From NCBI GenBank assembly GCA_031428675.1, contig JANOYC010000015.1, positions 1 through 19,079 of the forward strand: DNA of 19,079 nt. The letters run 5' to 3'. Under the pieces are notes generated by a model. That model had not been told where the DNA came from and ran no database searches. It worked only from the letters and a program-made list of their open reading frames with translations. Both the position numbers and the translations under genes were made by a program. The stretch comes from JANOYC01 sp031428675. GTDB taxonomy: Bacteria > Actinomycetota > Actinomycetes > Actinomycetales > Microbacteriaceae. Position 1 is the stretch's first letter. Each line of letters begins with the position of its first letter. This document shows positions 12,778-19,079 of this stretch, one piece after another.

Positions 12778-14000
12778 CGATGTTCGGCCTCAAAGAGGCG
12801 CCGGTCGCACAGTTCGTGCGCGAAGTAAGCCATGGAGACTTCGATCTCGATCGCGACGCGATCGCCGACCGCTTCGCTCGCGGGGTGATGACCGGGCTCG
12901 CTGAGCCCGGCGACGTCGTCGCCGGCGTCATGGTGCGCTCGCTCGGCGCGGCAGCCACCCTCGAGTCGATTGTCGAGCATCGGAGCGCCGACCGATTACG
13001 CGCCGACCTCCGCGATCACGGCGTTGCCATCGACGAAGCCGACGTCGACGGGGCCTTAGCTCGGTGGGCTCCTCGACTGACCTCCGCGTCGGCGATGCTC
13101 GCATTCCGTCAGGCGACACGATGTGGCGCTCGGCTCATGGTGCCCGCTGACGACGACTGGCCAGCCGGTGTCGACGACTTGGACAATCACGCCCCGGTGG
13201 CACTCTGGCGTCGAGGTCGCGATGCGGCGCTCCACGCAACGAGTGCGTCGATAGCGCTGGTGGGCGCACGTGCCGCGACCGGTTACGGCGAACACGTGAC
13301 GATGGAGAGCGCGGCAGGTCTCGTCGATCGAGGCTACGCGATCGTCTCCGGAGCGGCATACGGCATCGACGGCATGGCACACCGCGCGGCGCTTGCAAGC
13401 CACGGCTTCACGGTCGCCGTTCTGGCCGGGGGCGTTGACCGCTTCTACCCGAGCGGCCATGACGCGCTTCTCACACGCATAACTGAGGCCGGCGCTGTCG
13501 TTTCCGAACTGCCGTGTGGTGCGAGTCCCACGAAGTGGCGCTTTCTGCAGCGCAACCGGTTGATAGCCGCACTGACGCAGGCGACCGTAGTGCTCGAAGC
13601 GGGCTGGCGGTCGGGCTCGTTGAACACCGCCGGTCATGCTTCGACTCTCGGCCGCCCGCTCGGCGCGGTGCCCGGTCCGGTGACGTCGGCGGCATCCGCG
13701 GGGTGCCACCGGTTGATTCGCGAATATGACGCGGTGTGTGTGACGAACGCCGACGAAATGGCGGAACTTGCACCGATCGATCAGTTGCCGGTGCGCGCGG
13801 ATGTTCCGCAGCCATCCCGTCCGCCTGCCGATCACGTGCGGGTGCTCGATGCCATGAGCGATCGATCCGCCCGCAATGTCGACGACATCGCCGGGCGGGC
13901 TGGACTCGCCATCGCCGACGTGCAGTCGAGTCTGGGTGCGCTCGAACTCTCCGGATCGGTCACGCAACGCGATCGCGGCTGGGTGCGCTCGCGTGCCTAG
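12774..14000 (+). CDS. dprA: DNA-processing protein DprA/Smf
   Basis: DprA binds incoming single-stranded DNA and loads RecA during natural transformation. The 408-aa protein has an N-terminal SAM-like region (about 1-110), a Rossmann-fold core (about 130-315) and a C-terminal winged-helix domain (about 345-405, VRVLDAMSDRSARNVDDIAGRAGL). Core motifs are ALVGARAATGYGEH, SGAAYGIDGMAHRAAL (182-197), LAGGVDRFYPSGH, QRNRLIAALTQATVVLEAG and GSLNTAGHA. Most homologues have SGxARGID; here the Arg position is Tyr (SGAAYGID). The start is GTG 12774, overlapping the comM TGA as GTGA; an in-frame ATG at 12780 is the alternative. The overlap and shared role place yraN, comM and dprA in one operon. Confidence 0.95.
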   Translation: MTMFGLKEAPVAQFVREVSHGDFDLDRDAIADRFARGVMTGLAEPGDVVAGVMVRSLGAAATLESIVEHRSADRLRADLRDHGVAIDEADVDGALARWAPRLTSASAMLAFRQATRCGARLMVPADDDWPAGVDDLDNHAPVALWRRGRDAALHATSASIALVGARAATGYGEHVTMESAAGLVDRGYAIVSGAAYGIDGMAHRAALASHGFTVAVLAGGVDRFYPSGHDALLTRITEAGAVVSELPCGASPTKWRFLQRNRLIAALTQATVVLEAGWRSGSLNTAGHASTLGRPLGAVPGPVTSAASAGCHRLIREYDAVCVTNADEMAELAPIDQLPVRADVPQPSRPPADHVRVLDAMSDRSARNVDDIAGRAGLAIADVQSSLGALELSGSVTQRDRGWVRSRA

Positions 14001-14307
14001 CCCAGGTCGAATGAGATGCGTCGACAGCGCGGTCTCCGCGTGACCCGCCCGGGCATCCACAAGGCAAATGCCATCGCGCCGAAGCGTTACGATGCGGCTG
14101 TCTGCCTACCGAATGAAGAGCATTTCCTGGTATGTCTGAAGCGGCCACAGATCGTCGGCGACAATTCATGGTGTGCCTCTCACCGGGCGTTGCCAACCGC
14201 CGCGAGGATGAGCGGCTCCTTGGGCAAAAGGTACGCACGGTCTGTGGCGGGCACGTTTCGGCGACGTGAAAGCTTCGCTCACGCGCCGACAGGCATAGTG
14301 TGAACAG
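14001..14307 (+). other. 307-bp region without a recognisable gene
   Basis: I see no confident coding sequence here. A 45-codon frame from ATG 14132 to the stop at 14267-14269 and a longer frame from 14016 both have ordinary non-coding third-position composition and no good ribosome binding site. GGCAAATGCC (14063-14072) is a near-palindrome, lying 16 bp before a TACGAT (14088-14093) that could be a -10 box. A gene often sits at this place between dprA and xerC in other actinobacteria (a siderophore-interacting protein in mycobacteria), but no remnant of it was recognised. Confidence 0.6.
14296..14301 (+). promoter_or_regulatory. Possible -10 box for the phosphoesterase gene
   Basis: TAGTGT fits TANNNT and ends 6 nt before the GTG start at 14308. 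There is no Shine-Dalgarno in the 6 nt between, so translation would be leaderless. It would also drive xerC, which follows closely. Confidence 0.45.
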
Positions 14308-15234
14308 GTGATCCAACTCGGCCAATACCCGCCGCCACTGCGCACGATCGCACATATCAGCGACACTCATTTCTTGGCGGACGGACGAAAGCTCTACGAC
14401 GCCGTCGATACTGCCGCCAACCTGGAGCGGGTACTAGCCCAATTGGAAGGCTCGGAAATTCGCCCGGACGCCCTCGTGTTCACCGGTGATCTCGCCGATC
14501 TGGGGGAGAGTGGCGCCTACCGGGCGCTTCGTTCGTCCGTCGAACCGGTAGCCGACCGGCTGGGCGCCGCTCTCATCTGGGTGATGGGCAATCACGACGA
14601 ACGCGACAGGTTCGCTGCCGAGTTGTTCGACGAGGCACCGACGGATGCGCCGCAGGACCGCGTGCACGATCTGGATGGTCTCCGTGTCATCGCCCTGGAC
14701 ACATCGGTTCCCGGGTATCACCATGGTTCGCTCTCGGATGCTCAACTCGATTGGTTGCGCGGGGTGCTGTCCGCCCCGACCCGGTACGGGTCTATCATCG
14801 CTCTCCACCACCCGCCCATGCCGACGCCGTTGCTCTGGGCCATGGAGATGCTCGAACTGCACGGGCAGGATCGGCTCGCGTCGGTGATCGAGGGCACCGA
14901 CGTCCGCGGCATTCTCGGCGGTCACCTGCACTATTCCGGGCACAGCACTTTTGCCGGTGTACCAGTCTCGGTGGCGGCCGCGACGTGCTACACCCTCGAT
15001 CTCAGCGCACAGGGACGACTGCTTTCCGGTGTCGACGGCGGTCACTCAATGACGATCGTGCACGTCTACGACGACCGACTCGTCCATTCGGTTATCCCTA
15101 TCGGCGCGCATCCGGAGGTCACTGCGTTCTCGAACGAGTACCGCGCTCGAATCGAATCCATGAGCTTCGCCGAACGTCTCGACATGTTCTCGTCGAAGTC
15201 GTCGTCGTTCAATGTCATGAACGATGAGGAATAA
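14308..15234 (+). CDS. Class III metallophosphoesterase (3',5'-cyclic nucleotide phosphodiesterase-like)
   Basis: A 308-aa calcineurin-like phosphoesterase of the CpdA/Rv0805 type, which use a two-metal centre to hydrolyse cyclic nucleotides or other phosphodiesters. The metal-binding motifs are complete: HISDTHF (Asp19, His21), FTGDLAD (Asp61), MGNHDE (Asn95, His96), ALHHPPM (His167) and GGHLHYSG (His206, His208). The C-terminal part (about 245-308) carries a Ser-rich tail (MFSSKSSSFN) not needed for the fold. Family members differ widely in substrate, so cyclic AMP is only a candidate. The start is GTG 14308 with no ribosome binding site, and TIAHISDTHF follows at the expected distance. xerC begins 18 bp after its stop, so the two probably share a transcript. 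Confidence 0.9.
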   Translation: MIQLGQYPPPLRTIAHISDTHFLADGRKLYDAVDTAANLERVLAQLEGSEIRPDALVFTGDLADLGESGAYRALRSSVEPVADRLGAALIWVMGNHDERDRFAAELFDEAPTDAPQDRVHDLDGLRVIALDTSVPGYHHGSLSDAQLDWLRGVLSAPTRYGSIIALHHPPMPTPLLWAMEMLELHGQDRLASVIEGTDVRGILGGHLHYSGHSTFAGVPVSVAAATCYTLDLSAQGRLLSGVDGGHSMTIVHVYDDRLVHSVIPIGAHPEVTAFSNEYRARIESMSFAERLDMFSSKSSSFNVMNDEE

Positions 15235-15252
15235 CGTCTTCGGATCGCCTTG

Positions 15253-16206
15253 ATGAACCGCTCAGATCTCGACAGCGCTATCCGAGACTTTATCTCCCAT
15301 CTCGACGTCGACCGGGGCCTCAGCCAGCACACCGTGCGGTGCTATCGGTCTGACCTGACCGCGCTCAGCAATTTCGTCTCCGCCGCGCGTGTAGCGTCTG
15401 CGCTTGGATCCGAGCCGGAACTCCCGGTTCCCGCTGTCTCCGACCTCGGTCTCGAACTGCTGCGGGATTGGCTGTGGGCAAGCTCGCAGGGCGGATTGTC
15501 GAAGTCCACCCTCGCGCGACGATCCGCATCGGCTCGCGCATTCACCGCGTGGCTCACGGCGGACGGAAGGGTCGACGTCGATGTCGCTGCTCGACTGCGA
15601 GCGCCGAAGCCGGACCAGCATTTGCCCCGCGTGCTCACTCGAGAAGCTATGGAGGCGATTCTCGCCGACCTCACCGAGCGCGCGACGGTGGGCGAGCCAT
15701 CAGCCGTTCGGGACCTGGCCATCGCCGAACTGCTGTACGCGTCGGCGCTCAGAGTAAGCGAGCTGTGTGGGCTGGATATGGCGGCGATCGACGCGGAGCA
15801 GATGACCGTTCGGGTGCTGGGCAAAGGATCGAAAGAGCGGGTAGTGCCGTTCGGCGTGCCGGCTTCACGGGCGCTCAGTCGCTACATCCACGAGGCTCGG
15901 CCGCTGCTCGTCGGTTCCGGCACCGCGACGGCGGCAGTGTTTCTCTCTGCGCGTGGTGCGCGGATCGGCCCTCGTGCGGTGTACCGGCTGGTCGCGGGTT
16001 TGCTCGAATCGATTCCCGGGTCGGGCCCCGCGGGCCCGCACGTGCTTCGGCACACCGCGGCAACGCACTTGCTCGACGGCGGAGCGGATCTGAGGTCCGT
16101 GCAGGAACTCCTCGGGCACGCGAGTCTTGGGACCACGCAGTTGTACACCCACGTGTCCACGGAGCGGCTTCGGGAGAGTTACCGACTCGCTCACCCGCGC
16201 GCTTGA
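15253..16206 (+). CDS. xerC: Tyrosine recombinase XerC
   Basis: Site-specific recombinase (317 aa) that with XerD resolves chromosome dimers at dif. The N-terminal SAM-like DNA-binding domain (about 1-110) includes HLDVDRGLSQHTVRCYRSDL. The catalytic set is complete: Arg167 (ALRVSELCG), Lys191 (GKGSKER), His263 and Arg266 (PHVLRHTAATHLL), His289 (LLGHASLGTTQLYTHV) and the nucleophile Tyr298. The start is ATG 15253; a TTG just before it in frame is rejected. I prefer XerC over XerD or a phage integrase because of the conserved neighbourhood between dprA and rpsB, and no att sites or phage genes are present. Its stop codon lies 3 bp from the stop of the convergent peptidase gene. Confidence 0.94.
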   Translation: MNRSDLDSAIRDFISHLDVDRGLSQHTVRCYRSDLTALSNFVSAARVASALGSEPELPVPAVSDLGLELLRDWLWASSQGGLSKSTLARRSASARAFTAWLTADGRVDVDVAARLRAPKPDQHLPRVLTREAMEAILADLTERATVGEPSAVRDLAIAELLYASALRVSELCGLDMAAIDAEQMTVRVLGKGSKERVVPFGVPASRALSRYIHEARPLLVGSGTATAAVFLSARGARIGPRAVYRLVAGLLESIPGSGPAGPHVLRHTAATHLLDGGADLRSVQELLGHASLGTTQLYTHVSTERLRESYRLAHPRA

Positions 16207-16209
16207 CCG

Positions 16210-16749
16210 TCACCGAATCGCGAGCGTGGGCAGCAACACCGCTCGTTCGAGGCTGCCTAAGTAGATCAAGGGCGACACGTATTCCCCGTCTCTGCGTACC
16301 CCAACGTGGATGCAGGCAGGGGCGCAATGGCCCGCCACGGCTTCTCCGATAACTTCTCCGGCGCGCACGTGGTCACCCGGTCGCAGCTCGCTTCTCACCG
16401 GCTCGAAGCTGGATAGGACGCCGCCAGCGTGCCGGATGGACAACACGGGTCGATCCACAACGAAGCCGCTGAAGAAGACCGTGCCCGGAGCGGGAGCGAG
16501 GATCGGCCCGGTCGCGGGTATGTCGATGCCCCGATGACCGGCCGCATAGCGAGTGGCCGGAGCCACGAAACTACGGAGAACTGCCCCGCGCTCGGCGGTC
16601 GGCCAGACCCACCGCTGGCGCGCCTCGGGAGCCGCGGTGGAAGCCAACGGCGCCCCGCCCCCGATCACGACAGCGAACGCTACCGAAATGATGACGCTTG
16701 CGCGACGAGCGTGACGGCGGGCACCGGGGACCGTCGAGCGGAGAGTCAT
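16210..16749 (-). CDS. Secreted M23-family (LytM-like) protein with incomplete active site
   Basis: A 179-aa exported protein with an N-terminal signal peptide (basic RRHARRAS, hydrophobic VIISVAFAVVIGG, then APLASTAAP) and a LytM domain. The zinc ligands are kept: His72 and Asp76 in HRGIDIP and His148 in CIHVGV. The two catalytic histidines of active M23 enzymes are not: the YAHL motif is FEPV (115-118), and HxH is Cys146-Ile-His148. It is therefore likely a regulator or cell-wall-binding partner rather than a standard peptidoglycan hydrolase. The family next to rpsB in actinobacteria (Rv2891-like) appears, from memory, to share these changes. Start ATG 16749 has AAGGA 7 nt upstream on the minus strand; the open frame beyond it to 16884 is rejected. 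An 8-bp inverted repeat (16765-16772 with 16790-16797) lies in its leader. Confidence 0.85.
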   Translation of the reverse strand: MTLRSTVPGARRHARRASVIISVAFAVVIGGGAPLASTAAPEARQRWVWPTAERGAVLRSFVAPATRYAAGHRGIDIPATGPILAPAPGTVFFSGFVVDRPVLSIRHAGGVLSSFEPVRSELRPGDHVRAGEVIGEAVAGHCAPACIHVGVRRDGEYVSPLIYLGSLERAVLLPTLAIR

Positions 16750-16858
16750 CCCGACATCCTTCGCGAGCCGCGAACGGGTGCGCGCGGCGCGCGGCTCCTC
16801 TGCCAGAAAGACGGCGCCGCAGTGCGATTGTGGGGGAGAAGTTCTGTACCGTCGGTGG

Positions 16859-16864
16859 TAGGCT
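16859..16864 (+). promoter_or_regulatory. Putative rpsB -10 box
   Basis: TAGGCT fits TANNNT. No convincing -35 lies 16-18 bp upstream, as is common in this group. The start would be near 16871, giving a leader of about 180 nt before rpsB. It is placed 110 bp upstream of, and divergent from, the M23 gene start. Confidence 0.45.
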
Positions 16865-16870
16865 CTTCCC

Positions 16871-17050
16871 TGCATCTCGGTCACCCGAGGTGACTACGCG
16901 TGCCTGTTGCGTCTTTTATGACGCGCACCACTCCCACTCAGTCCCGATTCAGTTCGGGCGGGCGTGTGCCGGGCACCAGGATTCGGGCCATCCGGTCGCG
17001 AATGAAAACTGAGTGGCAGGCTTCGCCCTGCCAGAAAAGGAGAACGGCTC
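16871..17050 (+). promoter_or_regulatory. Structured rpsB leader, candidate S2 autoregulatory RNA
   Basis: By eye the 180-nt leader folds into ordered elements. Two local hairpins come first: GTCACC/GGTGAC (16880-16885 with 16889-16894) and GCGTC/GACGC (16909-16913 with 16920-16924). A 9-bp long-range helix, CCACTCAGT (16934-16942) with ACTGAGTGG (17008-17016), then encloses three possible hairpins: 16943-16947/16954-16958, 16966-16969/16973-16976, and 16981-16985/16999-17003. A final 7-bp hairpin TGGCAGG/CCTGCCA (17014-17020 with 17027-17033) ends 3 nt before the AAGGAG ribosome binding site. It shares three bases with the long helix, so the two are mutually exclusive at their ends. Such switching is typical of ribosomal-protein leaders. 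Confidence 0.55.
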
Positions 17051-17938
17051 ATGGCCGTCGTCACCATTCGCCAGCTGCTCGACAGCGGCGTTCACTTCGG
17101 GCACCAGACCCGCCGTTGGAACCCGAAGATGAAGCGCTTCATTCTGACCGAGCGCTCGGGCAGTCACATTATTGATCTGCAGCAGTCGCTCGCTCACATC
17201 GACAAGACCTACGACTACGTCAAGGAGACGGTCGCCCACGGTGGCACCATTCTTTTCGTCGGAACGAAGAAGCAAGCGCAGGGCGCCATCGCCGAACAGG
17301 CCACGCGTGTCGGCCAGCCGTACGTGAACCAGCGTTGGCTCGGTGGGCTCCTCACCAACTTCCAGACGGTCTCCAAGCGTCTCGCACGCATGAAAGAGCT
17401 CGAAGAAGTCGACTTCGACGACACCACGCGCGGCTACACGAAGAAAGAGCTCCTCATCCAGCGCCGCGAACTCGTGAAGCTGCAGAAGAGCCTTGGCGGT
17501 ATTCGTAACCTCACGAAGACCCCGTCGGCTATCTGGATCGTCGACACCAAGAAGGAGCACCTCGCCATCGACGAGGCGCACAAACTCGGTATCCCGGTCA
17601 TCGCGATCCTTGACACCAACTGCGACCCCGATGAGGTGCAGTACCCGATTCCGGGCAACGACGACGCCATCCGCTCGGTCGGACTGCTCACGCGCATCAT
17701 CGCCGACGCCGCAGCCGAGGGCCTGATCCAGCGTCACCAGAAGCCGGAAGAAGGCGACGAGGTCGAGCCTCTCGCCGCGTGGGAGGCAGAACTCCTCCAC
17801 GCGTCCGAAGAGCCCTCAGAGGCACCCGCAGCCGACGCGGAACCAGCTGTTGCGGATGACGCACCGGCAGCTGAGACCACCGAGGCAGCCGAGACCACCG
17901 ACGCCCCGGTCGCGGCCGCCGCGACTACCACGAAGTAA
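17051..17938 (+). CDS. rpsB: 30S ribosomal protein S2
   Basis: S2 (295 aa) binds the 30S head-body junction and is needed for S1 or equivalent assembly and for initiation. The core (1 to about 230) opens with MAVVTIRQLLDSGVHFGHQTRRWNPKMKRFI and includes RWLGGLLTNFQTV, the coiled-coil-like insertion at about 100-150, and GIPVIAILDTNCDPDEVQYPIPGNDDAIRS. From about 232 there is an acidic tail rich in Ala, Glu, Pro and Thr (low complexity), which makes the protein some 50 residues longer than the Escherichia coli form and is common in actinobacteria. The start is ATG 17051, with AAGGAG 8 nt upstream. tsf follows after 11 bp. Confidence 0.98.
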   Translation: MAVVTIRQLLDSGVHFGHQTRRWNPKMKRFILTERSGSHIIDLQQSLAHIDKTYDYVKETVAHGGTILFVGTKKQAQGAIAEQATRVGQPYVNQRWLGGLLTNFQTVSKRLARMKELEEVDFDDTTRGYTKKELLIQRRELVKLQKSLGGIRNLTKTPSAIWIVDTKKEHLAIDEAHKLGIPVIAILDTNCDPDEVQYPIPGNDDAIRSVGLLTRIIADAAAEGLIQRHQKPEEGDEVEPLAAWEAELLHASEEPSEAPAADAEPAVADDAPAAETTEAAETTDAPVAAAATTTK

Positions 17939-17949
17939 GGAACTCTCCG

Positions 17950-18777
17950 ATGGCAGATTTCAGCCTCGCTGACCTGAAGGCCCTGCGCGAACGCTTGGGC
18001 ACCGGAATGGTCGAAACAAAGAACGCGCTCGTCGAGGCGGGAGGCGACCTCGAGAAGGCGACCGAACTCCTGCGCCTGCGTGGTGCGAAGAGCAATGCTA
18101 AGCGTGCCGACCGCTCCACGAGTGAAGGACTCGTCGCTGCGAAGGAAGGAGACGGCTTCACGACCCTCCTCGAGCTCGCGTGTGAAACCGACTTCGTCGC
18201 GAAGAGTGACAAATTCGTCGCGCTCGGCAACGTCGTGCTCGACGCGGTCGTTGCTGCTGGCGCCACGAACGTCGACGAGGCGCTCGCTGCAGACGCCGGG
18301 GGAAAGACTGTTGCCGATGTCATCAATGATGAAGCTGCAATCCTCGGAGAGAAGATCGAACTGCGCCGCGTGAGCGCGCTCAGCGGCGACAGCTTCGCGG
18401 TCTACCTTCACAAGACGAGCCAGGATCTTCCGCCGCAGGTCGGCGTCGTTGTCGCATATTCCGGCGACGATGCAGCCACCGCACGCAGCATCGCGCAGCA
18501 CATCTCGTTCGCCGACCCGCAATATCTCAGCCGTGACGATGTCCCGGCCGAGGCTGTCGAGAACGAGCGTCGTATCGTCGAAGAGATCACCCGCGCCGAG
18601 GGCAAGCCGGAAGCGGCTCTCCCGAAGATCATCGAAGGACGTCTCGGTGCGTTCTACAAGCAAGTCGCACTGCTCGATCAGGCCTACGCTCGCGACGACA
18701 AGAAATCCGTCGCCCAGGTGGTGGCCGACGCTGGCGTGATCGTGAAGGGCTTCGCCCGGTTCAAGGTCGGCGCTTAG
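17950..18777 (+). CDS. tsf: Elongation factor Ts
   Basis: EF-Ts (275 aa) is the nucleotide-exchange factor for EF-Tu. The N-terminal UBA-like domain (about 4-50; LKALRERLGTGMVETKNALVEAGGDLEKA) is followed by the core with CETDFVAKSDKF (about 78-89), where Asp81-Phe82 insert into the EF-Tu switch region. The rest of the core and C-terminal module (YLSRDDVPAEAVENER, KIIEGRLGAFYKQVALLDQ) are complete. The start is ATG 17950, with AAGGA 8 nt upstream, overlapping the end of the rpsB stop region. It is the second and last gene of the rpsB-tsf operon, ended by the hairpin at 18788-18824. Confidence 0.98.
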   Translation: MADFSLADLKALRERLGTGMVETKNALVEAGGDLEKATELLRLRGAKSNAKRADRSTSEGLVAAKEGDGFTTLLELACETDFVAKSDKFVALGNVVLDAVVAAGATNVDEALAADAGGKTVADVINDEAAILGEKIELRRVSALSGDSFAVYLHKTSQDLPPQVGVVVAYSGDDAATARSIAQHISFADPQYLSRDDVPAEAVENERRIVEEITRAEGKPEAALPKIIEGRLGAFYKQVALLDQAYARDDKKSVAQVVADAGVIVKGFARFKVGA

Positions 18778-18787
18778 CACCATTCAG

Positions 18788-18824
18788 GCGAGAAGGCTCG
18801 AGACGATGTCTTGAGCCTTCTCGC
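18788..18824 (+). terminator. rpsB-tsf terminator, long stem
   Basis: Bases 18788-18804 and 18808-18824 pair over 17 bp with a single G-U and a 3-nt loop (GAT), 10 nt after the tsf stop. There is no real U-tract after it, so it is of the I-shaped kind often proposed for actinobacteria. A perfect 12-bp palindrome, CTCGTTAACGAG (18824-18835), abuts its 3' side and could form a second small hairpin. Confidence 0.85.
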
Positions 18825-18896
18825 TCGTTAACGAGTCAGTCTCCGTGGCAGCGGCGGTTCGGGCACCCCGCGGTCGGCACTGCGGCCGGAACCGAA

Positions 18897-18902
18897 TATC
18901 CT
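18897..18902 (+). promoter_or_regulatory. Possible pyrH -10 box
   Basis: TATCCT fits TANNNT and lies 28 nt before the pyrH ATG at 18931. No clear -35 is visible. It would account for pyrH expression after the strong terminator behind tsf. Confidence 0.35.
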
Positions 18903-18930
18903 TGATCGAGCCACAAGCGAGGGAGACATG

Positions 18931-19079
18931 ATGACCGAAAACCGCAAGCGCCGCGTTCTGCTGAAACTATCGGGCGAAGCATTCGGCGGTGGTTCTCTCG
19001 GGGTCAATCCCGACGTCGTCAGTGCACTAGCCAAGGAGATTGCGCTTGCTGCTCAAGAGGTCGAAGTCGCCATCGTTGT
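18931..19079 (+). CDS. pyrH: UMP kinase, N-terminal part, cut by the window edge
   Basis: PyrH phosphorylates UMP to UDP in pyrimidine synthesis and belongs to the amino acid kinase fold. Only about 49 codons are present: MTENRKRRVLLKLSGEAFGGGSLGV followed by NPDVVSALAKEIALAAQEVEVAIV. KLSGEAF is the phosphate-binding motif of the family. ATG 18931 is 5 nt after AGGGAG (18920-18925); the in-frame ATG at 18928 is only 2 nt after it and less likely. It follows rpsB-tsf as in most bacteria, but the terminator between suggests a separate transcript. Confidence 0.95.
   Translation, partial: MTENRKRRVLLKLSGEAFGGGSLGVNPDVVSALAKEIALAAQEVEVAIV

Noticed and set aside
13056..14060. 334-codon open frame on the minus strand
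   Set aside because: Shadow of dprA, with no recognisable domain and no ribosome binding site.
14132..14269. 45-codon frame in the gap between dprA and the phosphoesterase
   Set aside because: Weak third-position GC bias, no good ribosome binding site and no recognisable similarity; kept only as a possibility in the gap entry.
15253..16206. Tyrosine recombinase as an integrase of a mobile element
   Set aside because: Sequence and neighbourhood fit XerC, and there are no phage genes, tRNA or repeats that would mark an att site.
1..19079. CRISPR arrays, tRNA or rRNA genes, insertion sequences
   Set aside because: No regularly spaced repeats, no cloverleaf or rRNA sequence, and no transposase or terminal inverted repeats were noticed on either strand.

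Overview
The window reads as a chromosomal segment of a high-GC Gram-positive bacterium (Actinomycetota), most likely a member of the Microbacteriaceae. I base this on the gene order trmD, map, rplS, lepB, rnhB, DUF2469, yraN, comM, dprA, xerC, M23 peptidase, rpsB, tsf, pyrH, which is a conserved actinobacterial housekeeping neighbourhood, on the DUF2469 gene (an actinobacterial family), and on weak -35 boxes with TANNNT -10 boxes and several probable leaderless starts. The family-level placement is inference, because no rRNA gene is present. No tRNA, rRNA, CRISPR array, insertion sequence or phage gene was seen.

Layout. 1-639: 3' part of trmD. 649-1839: a ROK-family regulator. 1866-2645 (minus): methionine aminopeptidase. 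2700-3191: a small four-helix membrane protein. 3347-3697: ribosomal protein L19, with a structured leader and a terminator. 3799-5466: GH13 alpha-glucosidase. 5562-7682: GH36 alpha-galactosidase. 7741-8898: a second ROK regulator, paralogous to the first. 8957-12777 and on to 14000: lepB, rnhB, DUF2469, yraN, comM, dprA (secretion, RNA/DNA hybrid repair, transformation). 14001-14307: non-coding, nothing recognised. 14308-15234: class III metallophosphoesterase. 15253-16206: xerC. 16210-16749 (minus): secreted, degenerate M23 peptidase. 16750-17050: rpsB promoter and a long structured leader. 17051-18777: rpsB-tsf, ending in a long-stem terminator. 18931-end: start of pyrH.

How it works together. 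The backbone is translation, tRNA modification, protein export and DNA maintenance. A sugar module (alpha-glucosidase, alpha-galactosidase, two ROK regulators) is set into it, apparently between trmD and map and between rplS and lepB. The alpha-galactosidase gene has a TTGACA -35 box followed by a 19-bp near-perfect dyad (TACTTCCATCATGAAAGTA) over the -10 region, the best operator in the window and a natural target for one or both ROK proteins. The two hydrolases fit use of raffinose-type, melibiose-type and alpha-1,6 gluco-oligosaccharides; no transporter gene lies in the window.

The most interesting non-coding signals are the leaders of rplS and rpsB. Each can form a long-range helix (10 bp and 9 bp) closing a branched structure just before the ribosome binding site, which suggests ribosomal-protein autoregulatory leaders. 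I do not see a clearly new multi-gene system. The best candidates for something undescribed are the two leader RNAs, the ROK operator, and the shared altered zinc site of the two ROK paralogues.
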